This document shows positions 34,508-41,859 of a stretch of 41,859 bases of DNA, one piece after another (within the stretch, counting starts at the first letter, position 1; each line of letters begins with the position of its first letter). The position numbers were made by a program, and so were the translations under genes. The stretch covers positions 1 through 41,859 of the forward strand of contig JAHBNG010000132.1 in NCBI GenBank assembly GCA_019217005.1. Direction: 5' to 3'. Source of the DNA: Chloroflexi bacterium TSY (GTDB lineage: Bacteria > Chloroflexota > Anaerolineae > Caldilineales > Caldilineaceae). The notes beneath the pieces were generated by a model. The model was given only the letters and a program-made list of their open reading frames with translations, had not been told where the DNA came from and made no database searches.

Positions 34508-35014
34508 TTATGCTGGTCGCGCAATAAACCCGGTCTTATCTCCCCGTACAAAGCCAGCCTGTTCGTAAAAGCGAAGTGTCTCCGCACGCTTGGATCCGGT
34601 CATCAACATCACTTTATAACAGTGGGCATTCCATGCTGTTTCCAGGGCTCTGTGCAAGATTGTTGTACCATACCCTCGTTTGCGATATGCTGGATCGGTC
34701 ACAACATTTTCGATGACGCCATAAGGACGTGCACCACGAGTAAGATTTGGGATAATCGTCAAGGTACAAGACGCGACCAAATATGACTCGGCTGTAATCG
34801 GTTTCGCACGTTTTCCTGTTGTATCCCCCTCAATTACCAACTCCTCTTCAATGACAAAATAGTGAATAGAAGGATTGGCTAAAATCTCATTCCAAATCTT
34901 CTGCAAATCTTCCACGGGGGGCAATGGTGCATCATGTGGATGAAGATGTTTATAAAGAGCGATCAACTTATGGAGTTCATCCGCCCTGATTTTGCGGATA
35001 GTCGGTTTATTCAT
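34508..35014 (-). CDS. GNAT-family N-acetyltransferase
   Basis: The protein has 168 residues. Motif A 'VIENVVTDPAYRKRGYGTTILHRALETAW' (residues ~108-136, with R-K-R-G-Y-G) and 'RFYEQAGFVRGDKTGF' at the end are standard GNAT features. A hydrophilic insert ('VIEGDTTGKRAKPITAESY') lies before beta-4. Acceptor unknown; small-molecule amine acetylation is the usual role. It sits between the serine hydrolase and manA genes on one strand, with a 30 bp gap upstream and a 1 bp gap downstream. Confidence 0.9.
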   Translation of the reverse strand: MNKPTIRKIRADELHKLIALYKHLHPHDAPLPPVEDLQKIWNEILANPSIHYFVIEEELVIEGDTTGKRAKPITAESYLVASCTLTIIPNLTRGARPYGVIENVVTDPAYRKRGYGTTILHRALETAWNAHCYKVMLMTGSKRAETLRFYEQAGFVRGDKTGFIARPA

Positions 35015-35044
35015 TATAGAACGTAAATTTTCGATCGTAAACCA

Positions 35045-35899
35045 TCAAGGTTTAACGGTATCATCTAACCAATCCAACAAAAGAGTGCTCAGATCCTCCT
35101 GGCTGGCAAAGAGGTCGGTGCCATGAGCTTTCCCTGGATAGACAACCAGTTCAGTATAACCCTTGGCCTCATCAACAAGAGTTTGGGATGAGCGAGCCGG
35201 ATATTCATCCTCTTCCGACGCAACGATCAAGGCGGAGCGAACGCCATAGTGCGCCATCTGGCTCTTGAGCGAGATTTGCCATAGCTGCATCCCTGGTGAT
35301 AGTAAGGCAACGGAGCGGATCTCTGGATGATTGACCGCACCTCGTAGAGCTAAACTGGCACCAACACTTGCCCCAATCAACCCGATGCGGGTGAGATCGA
35401 TCTCTGGTTGCATGCTCAACCAGGTTAAGGCTGCATCAACATCCAAGTCCATTGCCTCATCAAAGACATGCTTAGGACCACCGCTCTTCCCATGTCCGCG
35501 CAGATCAAACGTCAAGACAGCATATCCTGCCTCTTGGGCAAGCTGTGCGAACGGATTCCACTTCTTGCGATTGCTATAGGCCATATGCACGAGAAGGACT
35601 GCTGGCATCAGACCATCAGCCTCGTTTGGTATATAATATGTCGCCGCTAATTCAATATCGTCAGCCGTCTTGAACTGAACTTGCTGGATATCCGTTCTGG
35701 CGCTTGTATCAGAACTCGCAGCAAATTCTGCATCGGAATCTGAGCTAGAATTCGCCGTAATGGTTGGTTGTTGGAAGACAATTTGTGTTGCAAGGGATGT
35801 TGGCTCTAAGGTTGGATACGCATCCCGTGGAGAGGCACAACCAACAGCGAGCAACGCAACAATGATCTGGAGCTTTGGATACCATCTTCGCAAAGACAT
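35045..35899 (-). CDS. Alpha/beta hydrolase lipoprotein (dienelactone hydrolase-like)
   Basis: The protein has 284 residues. The signal peptide ends in lipobox 'LLAVGC' (Cys at 21), followed by a Ser/Asp-rich tether to about residue 70. The hydrolase core shows 'AVLLVHMAYSNRKKWNPFAQLAQEAGYAVLTFDLRGHGKS', the nucleophile elbow 'GASVGAS', acid 'ASEEDEYPA' and His in 'YPGKAHGTDLF': a complete Ser-Asp-His triad. An extracellular esterase or acyl hydrolase tethered to the membrane; substrate unknown. It is the first gene of a three-gene set (hydrolase, GNAT, ManA). Confidence 0.88.
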   Translation of the reverse strand: MSLRRWYPKLQIIVALLAVGCASPRDAYPTLEPTSLATQIVFQQPTITANSSSDSDAEFAASSDTSARTDIQQVQFKTADDIELAATYYIPNEADGLMPAVLLVHMAYSNRKKWNPFAQLAQEAGYAVLTFDLRGHGKSGGPKHVFDEAMDLDVDAALTWLSMQPEIDLTRIGLIGASVGASLALRGAVNHPEIRSVALLSPGMQLWQISLKSQMAHYGVRSALIVASEEDEYPARSSQTLVDEAKGYTELVVYPGKAHGTDLFASQEDLSTLLLDWLDDTVKP

Positions 35900-36016
35900 G
35901 GATTTTCATCTATTTGCGAACATCAAAGGGAGCTCGATTGGAACTTCCAATGCCCGCAAGCGCTTTGTGAAACAAGTGGAAGTCAATAGATCGCAACATG
36001 GAGAAGGCGTTCTCTT

Positions 36017-36149
36017 TTACACGCAGTAGACATAATCCTGCATTTCTCAGTCAAAACAGACTCGAGCGTGCCAAATGGTCCGAGATTCTCTACTGCGTCT
36101 TTTTTCGCCATTTGAACGCTCTACCTCTGAGAAATCCTACTGCGTGTAA
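36017..36149. repeat. TTACACGCAGTAG-ended palindromic element
   Basis: TTACACGCAGTAG (36017-36029) is perfectly inverted at 36137-36149. Inside, GCATTTCTCAG / CTGAGAAAT and GCCAAATGG / CGCCATTTG pair too. The gap 35900-36351 also holds a run of CTGAGT-type direct repeats (36240-36275) but no gene. Confidence 0.82.
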
Positions 36150-36351
36150 TCTCTAAAGCCACCACCGTGCATGAGAGAACTTGCTCCGCATGTTGCGGTC
36201 TATTGGAAACAGAATCTTTGACGTCAGTATACCATAGGGAGTTCTGAGTGCTAAGTCCTGAGTTCTGAGTACTATCTTTGCTATCTACACCCTTCTTCTT
36301 CCTTAGAATGATTTTTAAAACACGCTCTTAGCCTCAGCCTTGACCTCAGCC

Positions 36352-37713
36352 TCAATCCCCAATCCCAAACTGCAACATATGATTTTCCTGCGGCATAAAG
36401 GCCGAATTTAGAAACTGGATGTCGCGTTGTGGTGTGGAGGGTTCCAGGTCCCGCGCGTCGAACTCTTCATGAATCATGAAATAGAGATCGCTGGTCAACA
36501 CTTTGGTGCGCGTTGGATCATCGAACCAGACAGCAAGCTCAAATCGGTGGCTGGTGTCTCCATGCCCTGTGAAGAAGACCGCTGGACGTGGCGTTTCGGC
36601 CACGTGCGAATGTCGATTGGCAGCGGCCAAGAGCGCCTCGCGTACCTCAAAAGGCGAATGTCGATTGGCTGTCTCGATCGCAACGAGAATGCGCACCACT
36701 CGATCGCTCTTGGTATAGGTTGTGACCGATGAAGTGAGAAAGGTCTGGTTGGGAATCAACACCTCGACATTATTTAAGGTGTTGACATTTGTAGCACGGA
36801 TGCCGATATTTTTGACCACCCCCATCTGTCCTTCGACGCTGACAATGTCCCCAGGGCGAAGTGACTGGTCAAAGAGGAGCAGGATGCCACTGATCATGTT
36901 ACCGATAATCTCCTTAGAGCCAAAACCGATCCCCACAGATAACCCGCCTGTTGCAAAGGCCAACATGGTGGAATCGAATCCTAGGACAGTAAGTACAATC
37001 AGGATGCCAATCGAGATGAAGATGTAGCGACCAATCTTTAATGAGACCTCCACAGTGCCTGGATCTGCTGCTGAGTGGGGGGCAATGAGCGAATGAAGCA
37101 CATCGCGCACAACGCCAGAGCCATCGTACCAGAAGTAGAATCCAACAGTCGCAATCAGCAATGAGCCAAGCGTGATCGGGTCGGTAAAACCGTCCCATAT
37201 CTTGATATCTGCCAGATGATTGATGGGGACTAGATTATCCAAAAACCAGACAATTAGAATCAACGTGAAGAGGGGTGCGATAAAGCGATAATGGTAGCGC
37301 TGCATCACAGTCCTGCCGAGCCTTGCGTAGAGCACGCCGATGAAAAGCCGATAAACGAGAATCGCCCAGAAGAGAATCGCAAATTTGGCTAGCAAACCAG
37401 CATGCCAGCCCCGCATAAGGAAAAAATGGTAGACGATATCGAGGCCGAAGATAGCAAACATGGGAAACTTTGCATGTTTGATCATCATCACTTCGTAACG
37501 TAGATGGCGTTTAAACTGGCTGCTGCGCCAATTATTGACCCATCGCTCAATGTGGCGACCTACCAGATACCACGAGCATTGGGCAGCAAGCCAACTACAA
37601 AGCACTAAAATAACAATAGCTGCAAGCTGGCGCTGTACAACAAGCCGTTCTCCAAACTGGCGGATCGCACCAATCAGATCGATTAAGACTTGAATATCGA
37701 CAGATCCAGACAC
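36352..37713 (-). CDS. MscS-family mechanosensitive ion channel
   Basis: The protein has 453 residues, starting at GTG 37713 behind GGAG. At least four to five membrane helices are seen (about 27-47, 85-105, 110-130, 145-165, 185-200, 238-258). The pore helix 'FATGGLSVGIGFGSKEIIGNMISGILLLFDQSLRPGDIVSVEGQMGVVKNIGIRATNVNTLNNVEVLIPN' (residues ~265-335) is the MscS signature with Gly/Ala packing and the beta domain. It opens under membrane tension to release solutes during osmotic down-shock. The C-terminal soluble domain ends at 'MLQFGIGD'. It is separated from the solute-binding polyprotein gene by about 90 bp. Confidence 0.93.
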   Translation of the reverse strand: MSGSVDIQVLIDLIGAIRQFGERLVVQRQLAAIVILVLCSWLAAQCSWYLVGRHIERWVNNWRSSQFKRHLRYEVMMIKHAKFPMFAIFGLDIVYHFFLMRGWHAGLLAKFAILFWAILVYRLFIGVLYARLGRTVMQRYHYRFIAPLFTLILIVWFLDNLVPINHLADIKIWDGFTDPITLGSLLIATVGFYFWYDGSGVVRDVLHSLIAPHSAADPGTVEVSLKIGRYIFISIGILIVLTVLGFDSTMLAFATGGLSVGIGFGSKEIIGNMISGILLLFDQSLRPGDIVSVEGQMGVVKNIGIRATNVNTLNNVEVLIPNQTFLTSSVTTYTKSDRVVRILVAIETANRHSPFEVREALLAAANRHSHVAETPRPAVFFTGHGDTSHRFELAVWFDDPTRTKVLTSDLYFMIHEEFDARDLEPSTPQRDIQFLNSAFMPQENHMLQFGIGD

Positions 37714-37803
37714 TGGTTATTCTCCGTTTTGTTGCTCCAAACAACATCAAGACTGCAGTTAAGGCTTTTCCAAGAAAATGAACCCCCAATTCGACTGGAA
37801 AAG

Positions 37804-38730
37804 CTACCCTGGATTTCTCCCGTTTCCCAATGGTTCGAGCGTATCAACGTTCTCGGCGACGCGAATGAGCATGTTCACCGCATCGATCGGTTGCAATTGA
37901 TCGGCAAAGACTCTCTCATAGATCGTATCGCCAATATCAAGTGTAAGTCGGTCGTAGGTATGCGGTAAGATAATGGCTGTTTCCGTCGCTTGTTTGACAA
38001 ATGTCAGGATGGCAGAATCTTCGGCTGTTTCGGCCGCCATGCGATTTGTCGGGAGCGTTGTAAACTCTTTACGTAGACGTGTCTGATTAATGGGAGAAGA
38101 GGCAAAACTGGCAAAACGTACGGCCAGCTCGAGCTGCTTTTGATCGAGCATCGAGTTGAACATAAACGCATTGACTCGCAACAGTGGTCCCGCCACCAAA
38201 TAAGCAACCTGCCCTGCCATGAACAACTGCTGCATCAGCCCTTGATCATTGCTCAGGATGATGCCTTCATTGGCGTGCGCCTCTTTGAGCCAAGCTAGCC
38301 ATTCGACAAAGCCAGGACGATTGCCAATCAACTGACCCTGATCGTCGATGAGTCTGTCGCCAAAGGCTGAGATGCCCCAATACGCACCATAAAAACTCCT
38401 GTCTAAGATGACTAGCTTATTTGGTGCCGCTGCGGCAATGAGCTCATCCAATGTACTGACGGGTGCACTGACCAGATCCGCGTTATAATAAAGCGCCATG
38501 ACGTCCAAAGATTGAGGCACTCCATAGAGTGCATCGTCATGGCGCAATGCATCAATGGACTTCTCCAAATGCTCAGCGATTTGGGTGTCATCAACATAGT
38601 TGGTGATGGGCTGGATAAAATCTCCCAAAACCAATGGACCGATTAGGTCATGCGATCCTAGAAATAAGTCAGGTGCTTCATCATGACCGTGTATATCGAT
38701 GAATTGATCGGCCATGTCACCACTGGGCAC
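37804..38730 (-). CDS. Tandem solute-binding polyprotein: last module (D) and C-terminus
   Basis: About 308 residues in this frame; the module's first 50 residues lie in the frame of the next entry (WHS near 38855). It shows 'DLFLGSHDLIGPLV', the family-1 sugar-binder line 'ALYGVPQSLDVMALYYNADLVSAPVSTLDELI', 'GAYWGISAFGDRLID' and 'MAGQVAYLVAGPLL', ending with 'DTIYERVFADQLQPIDAVNMLIRVAENV' and a stop at 37804. The break to the previous frame lies near 38790: 'DPLDK' then one A short, expected 'DKIISDFAIQCP'. No membrane anchor follows, so the product should end after this module. The start codon given is internal; translation is expected from upstream. Confidence 0.8.
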   Translation of the reverse strand: MPSGDMADQFIDIHGHDEAPDLFLGSHDLIGPLVLGDFIQPITNYVDDTQIAEHLEKSIDALRHDDALYGVPQSLDVMALYYNADLVSAPVSTLDELIAAAAPNKLVILDRSFYGAYWGISAFGDRLIDDQGQLIGNRPGFVEWLAWLKEAHANEGIILSNDQGLMQQLFMAGQVAYLVAGPLLRVNAFMFNSMLDQKQLELAVRFASFASSPINQTRLRKEFTTLPTNRMAAETAEDSAILTFVKQATETAIILPHTYDRLTLDIGDTIYERVFADQLQPIDAVNMLIRVAENVDTLEPLGNGRNPG

Positions 38731-39854
38731 ATAGCGTGCTTGGACCTGAATTCCTGGGCATTGGATCGCAAAGTCGGAGATAATTTGTCCAGTGGATCGT
38801 TCGACTTTTGCAGTTCCTGATTTTGCGTATCGTTCTCGGTTCTGTTTTGACGGAGGCTGTGCCAGACAGTCAGGCGACCATCTTGATCACATCGCAGTAC
38901 CTCATCTCCAGCATAGGCAATAATAGCCGGTTTTGGCGTTTCTTCAATGTAGTTCTGGAATTGAGAGACGGCACGCACGGGATCTTGGCCATTCTTCAAC
39001 ACTCGTTCGTAGAGCAAATCCCCAGCTTCTTCTTGCAATATCATGTCTGGTCGTGGTGGCAACAACGTGCTAGACTCTACCTGTTCTAGAAAGTGGCGGA
39101 TGTTGATATCTGGCTGGAGAGTCAAAGCAAATGTATTTGCCGGCACGAGATGAAGATTGTGAATCAAATAGGCCTGGCTTGTTCCTGAGGTGGCAAAGGC
39201 TGCAAATTTTGCCGCGCGCATTGTCTGTTCTTCACTGGCTGCCGCACTGAAAAGAAAACCATCTACCTCAACCAGAGGACTGGCTGATCCCTCTGGGCCA
39301 GCGGGCAAGGGTGCAACCTTGACCACGCTAGACAGCGTATCGTCTGTCTCCAACTCGAGACGCAGCACCGATAAGGCATCGGTATTGGCGACCAGATAGG
39401 CTGCATTCCCTGCCGCAAACATCTCCTGTAACTTTTCATGGCTGGGACTCATCACGATACCGGGCCGATCGCGCAGTTTTTGCAACCGCGCTAGCCAGGT
39501 CGCAAATGCATCCATCGCGGATTGTGCATATTGGTCGGTTCCATCTGTGCCTGAGTTTTGGAAGAGATGACGGCCATGTGCCAAAATACCCCAGTATGCA
39601 CCTCGAAAACTCGTATTCAGAGCCAGCGGTCGGGAGGGAGATGCCTGACTGAATAGCTCCTGTTGCGTCTCTGCATGTTTTTGAACAAGATTTGCGTTAT
39701 AATAGAGCCCCATCGTGTCGATAGAATAGGGCAATCCGTAGAGTGCCTCTTCATAATGAAATGCTTCCAACGATTTGGACGCAAATGGTACAAGCGTTGC
39801 TGATCCAATCCAAGGTGTGATGGGACGAATCAGGCGTTCTTCGCTCAAAGGCAA
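38658..39854 (-). CDS. Tandem solute-binding polyprotein: main part of module C and start of module D
   Basis: 398 residues. It opens in module C ('PLSEERLIRPITPWIG') and includes 'ALYGLPYSIDTMGLYYNANLVQKHAETQQELF', 'GAYWGILAHGRHLF', 'FAAGNAAYLVANTDALSVL', 'VAPLPAGPEGSASPLVEVDGFLFSAAASEEQTMRAAKFAAFATS', 'LHLVPANTFAL' and 'AGDLLYERVLKNGQDPVRAVSQF'. A hinge 'VLRCDQDGRLTVWHSL' then begins module D. Upstream frame joins near 39848 (one base short after 'AKHDLI'). Module C is about 430 residues because its N-terminal half has a charged 40-residue insert in the neighbouring frame. Confidence 0.8.
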   Translation of the reverse strand: MPLSEERLIRPITPWIGSATLVPFASKSLEAFHYEEALYGLPYSIDTMGLYYNANLVQKHAETQQELFSQASPSRPLALNTSFRGAYWGILAHGRHLFQNSGTDGTDQYAQSAMDAFATWLARLQKLRDRPGIVMSPSHEKLQEMFAAGNAAYLVANTDALSVLRLELETDDTLSSVVKVAPLPAGPEGSASPLVEVDGFLFSAAASEEQTMRAAKFAAFATSGTSQAYLIHNLHLVPANTFALTLQPDINIRHFLEQVESSTLLPPRPDMILQEEAGDLLYERVLKNGQDPVRAVSQFQNYIEETPKPAIIAYAGDEVLRCDQDGRLTVWHSLRQNRTENDTQNQELQKSNDPLDKLSPTLRSNAQEFRSKHAMCPVVTWPINSSIYTVMMKHLTYF

Positions 39855-40446
39855 TCAAGTCATGCTTCGCGAGAAAAAGATCGGGAATCTTGGGGATCTC
39901 GACAAGAGACTCTCTTCCTTTTTCATCTTCTTGGCTCCCTTGATGATCGGATGTTGGATCTTGTTCAGTAGATTCGCTGTTCTTTTTATCAGTCGATTTG
40001 AGTTGCTCTTGCATGGTGGCCTGTGAGGCAATTGCCAGACGGCTCGGTAGTTCTTCTGCTGCAACATAGTCTAAGGTGAGTTGAACATCTGGGCATTCCC
40101 GAGCAAAATCGGCCACGATCTGTTCTAATGTTGTCATTTCGTTTCCGGTTAAACTATGCCAGAGCAGGAGAGGGCCATCTGCCGGACAAAATTGATTGGC
40201 AAGCGAAGCCCCGTGTGCACGGGTTACAAACGTGGTGAAGTGCTCCAAAACATCCTTTGGCTCAATGTTTCGTTCCAGTGCCGATATGTAGAGCGATTCA
40301 CCAAGATCCAAAATGGTCTGAGTTTCTGGACGGTTGAGCGGAACAACGGCTGTCTTGGCCTGTTCGACAAATCCTGCAATGTCCGGAAAGAACTGTTCGC
40401 TTTTGACATTGGCATTGGCCGGAACCAGCCCAGCATGTTCCATCAA
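39751..40446 (-). CDS. Tandem solute-binding polyprotein: end of module B and start of module C
   Basis: 231 residues. 'MEHAGLVPANANVKSEQFFPDIAGFVEQAKTAVVPLNRPETQTILDLGESLYISALERN' ends module B. 'FCPADGPLLLWHSLTGNEMTTLEQIVADFARECPDVQLTLDYVAAEELPSRLA' begins module C. A low-complexity charged insert (~residues 150-185, K/S/E/D/Q) follows and then 'KIPDLFLAKHDLIA', after which the frame breaks. The segment between 40447 and 40530 (LAMNPNSTSSELNLAIEFAKFVTEVENQT) belongs here too, but in a third frame. Confidence 0.8.
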   Translation of the reverse strand: MMEHAGLVPANANVKSEQFFPDIAGFVEQAKTAVVPLNRPETQTILDLGESLYISALERNIEPKDVLEHFTTFVTRAHGASLANQFCPADGPLLLWHSLTGNEMTTLEQIVADFARECPDVQLTLDYVAAEELPSRLAIASQATMQEQLKSTDKKNSESTEQDPTSDHQGSQEDEKGRESLVEIPKIPDLFLAKHDLIAFERRTPDSSHHTLDWISNACTICVQIVGSISL

Positions 40447-40525
40447 AGGGTTTGATTCTCAACCTCAGTCACGAACTTGGCAAATTCTATGGCTAGATTT
40501 AACTCAGACGATGTCGAATTTGGAT

Positions 40526-41859
40526 TCATCGCAAGGCGTTCAGTTGCAAGATAGGTCCAGCAGCACCCTCTGGGCCAGATGGCAATGAAGCAATTTCAAC
40601 CGCCTCTTTCCCAAGCTTGTCTTGCATCTGGCGCAACACAGTTGCATCAGCCACAAGAAAGGCTGCATCTCCGGTGGCAAAGAGTTCTTGGGCTTCGGCT
40701 GCTTCGCGTGTAAGCACGACGCCAGGTTGAACATTGGCTTTCTGCAACCAGTCTAGCCACTCTGCATATTCACCATGCGTAAACGCCAGCTGTTCTTCGG
40801 CATCGTACAGACGACCTCCAAATGCTGAAAGTCCCCAATGTATATTTTGATAAGGTGTATAAGGGAGCGCGATTTGACGTTCTGTATTGATCCGTTCCAC
40901 TAGATCATTCAGGTCAACGGGTGGTGCGTCAACGAGCTCCTTATTATAGTATAGTGCCGATGTGTTAACCGAGATCGGAATGCCAAAAAGCCTTCCCTCA
41001 TACCGCAACGCATCTGGGGCTGTGGGGATATACCGTTGCAGAAAACCGGGATCAACAAGATTCCCAATGTCGTGGAGCAACTCATTAGATGCTAGCTGGA
41101 TTGCAATAGAATTTGAGGTGAGGAGCAGCTCAGGTCCTTCACCATTGCGAACGACCTCTTCATAGTTCTGAATCAACTCATCCTCGGAGAATGATGTGAG
41201 CGTTATGGTCGTGTCGGGGCAGCGTTGCATATAGCTGGCACTCACTTTGTCGAGCGCCACTGCATGTTCGTCTCCCCAGCTGTGCCAAACGGCTAAGTCT
41301 CCAGCCATTTCGCATGGCTCATCTCGTACAATTTCAATGGTATCAAATCCATAGATCTGATTAACGCGAGCTGTTAACTGATTTGCTGCATTGGTTGAAT
41401 CGGAGAGTCCTTCTAATACCTGGATGTAGGCTTCTTCTCCAAACTGCACTGCATCAGCCACTTGAGGAATCAGACGCAATGGAACGGCCGTTTTGCTCTG
41501 TTCAACAAAGCCTGCCACAGCGGGTGAGACTCTACGGTCGATTCGCACTTGAGCATTGGCCGGCACGCGCCCCGTCGATTGGGCCAACTTGCGCTGTTGC
41601 TCAACATTGGTCAAGAAATGAATCAGTAGAAGAGCGCGTTGGGTCTGCGCGTTGGACGAGGCCGTTGAGATGTAGATCGGCTCTGTTTCTAAGAATGGAC
41701 CGGCAGAATCTGCATAGCCAGTGGGCAGGGAGGTAACGCCCACTTGTTCTTCCCCTAATTTTTCTTGAATGCGCAACAGATCCGGAGAACGGCCCACATA
41801 GTAGACAACCTCGTCATCTGTGAATAGCTGATAGAGTAGATCATCGTCTTGGTCTAGAA
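40526..41859 (-). CDS. Tandem solute-binding polyprotein: end of module A and most of module B, open at window edge
   Basis: The frame is open to the window end (LDQDDDLLYQLFTDDEVVYYVGRSPD). Module A's C-terminal half is present ('STASSNAQTQRALLLIHFLTNVEQQRKLAQSTGRVPANAQV', 'FGEEAYIQVLEGLSDSTNAANQL'). Then 'CEMAGDLAVWHSWGDEHAVALDKVSASYMQRCPDTTITL' begins module B with 'PELLLTSNSIAIQLA', 'LFGIPISVNTSALYYNKELVDAPPVDLNDLV', 'NIHWGLSAFGGRLYD', 'FATGDAAFLVADATVL' and 'IASLPSGPEGAAGPILQLNA'. A one-base loss near 40532 ends it. Family-1 extracellular solute-binding domains normally occur singly with ABC permeases; none is in the window. The N-terminus and any signal or sensor domain are outside. Confidence 0.82.
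   Translation of the reverse strand, partial: LDQDDDLLYQLFTDDEVVYYVGRSPDLLRIQEKLGEEQVGVTSLPTGYADSAGPFLETEPIYISTASSNAQTQRALLLIHFLTNVEQQRKLAQSTGRVPANAQVRIDRRVSPAVAGFVEQSKTAVPLRLIPQVADAVQFGEEAYIQVLEGLSDSTNAANQLTARVNQIYGFDTIEIVRDEPCEMAGDLAVWHSWGDEHAVALDKVSASYMQRCPDTTITLTSFSEDELIQNYEEVVRNGEGPELLLTSNSIAIQLASNELLHDIGNLVDPGFLQRYIPTAPDALRYEGRLFGIPISVNTSALYYNKELVDAPPVDLNDLVERINTERQIALPYTPYQNIHWGLSAFGGRLYDAEEQLAFTHGEYAEWLDWLQKANVQPGVVLTREAAEAQELFATGDAAFLVADATVLRQMQDKLGKEAVEIASLPSGPEGAAGPILQLNALR

Noticed and set aside
1..41859. CRISPR array, prophage or tRNA/rRNA genes
   Set aside because: Repeats seen are dispersed palindromes or coding repeats rather than regularly spaced direct repeats; no phage structural genes, integrase or RNA-gene signatures were seen.

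Overview
The window looks like a chromosomal piece from a Chloroflexota bacterium (Anaerolineae/Caldilineae-like). The signs are secreted proteins with long Thr/Pro linkers and a '(Y/F)LPLV' C-terminus, lipoprotein redox proteins, family-1 solute-binding modules and an abundance of short palindromic repeats. The lineage is inferred from style, because there is no marker gene. No rRNA, tRNA, CRISPR array or phage module was seen.

Layout. 1-2414: a macrolide-type glycosyltransferase (cut by the window start) and an S66 (MccF/LD-carboxypeptidase-like) peptidase, both on the minus strand. 2525-4000 and 15595-17092: two direct copies of an IS4-superfamily element. 4109-6522: a MACPF protein with four 19-residue repeats and C-terminal hemopexin-like repeats, then a DUF697 membrane protein. 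6689-18293: a one-carbon cluster containing formate-THF ligase, a class II glutamine amidotransferase, pieces of a heterotetrameric sarcosine-oxidase-type alpha subunit, a SoxG-like protein, an IclR regulator, MetV- and MetF-like methylene-THF reductase parts, a monomeric sarcosine-oxidase-like flavoenzyme, a NUDIX gene split by IS copy 2, and a corrinoid protein. Together these suggest demethylation of an N-methylated compound, with C1 units passed to THF. The amidotransferase plus Sox/Mgd-like pieces resemble a remnant of the N-methylglutamate pathway.

18849-23331: two paralogous secreted Thr/Pro-rich proteins. 23541-24173: a thioredoxin-fold lipoprotein whose first active-site Cys codon is TGA, followed by a SECIS-like hairpin; it is the best candidate for something new (a selenocysteine form of the DipZ-type C-I-N-C motif). 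24430-30002: a SEC-C protein, an ArsR/SRPBCC-VOC pair with a clear operator, a GNAT protein, an alpha/beta hydrolase gene split by a nested pair of miniature elements, and a WYL regulator. 31350-37713: a cytochrome c lipoprotein, an IS701-like element, a ManA/GNAT/serine-hydrolase gene set and an MscS channel. 37804-41859: at least four tandem solute-binding-protein modules in what looks like one giant frame-broken gene.

A general caution applies. Many genes are broken by single-base indels. Comparing the two IS copies shows that most differences are one-base length changes in homopolymers or short runs, which points to sequencing or assembly error as well as true decay. Frameshifts here should not be taken as pseudogenes without read support. 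At least seven families of 60-180 bp palindromic repeats fill the intergenic regions.
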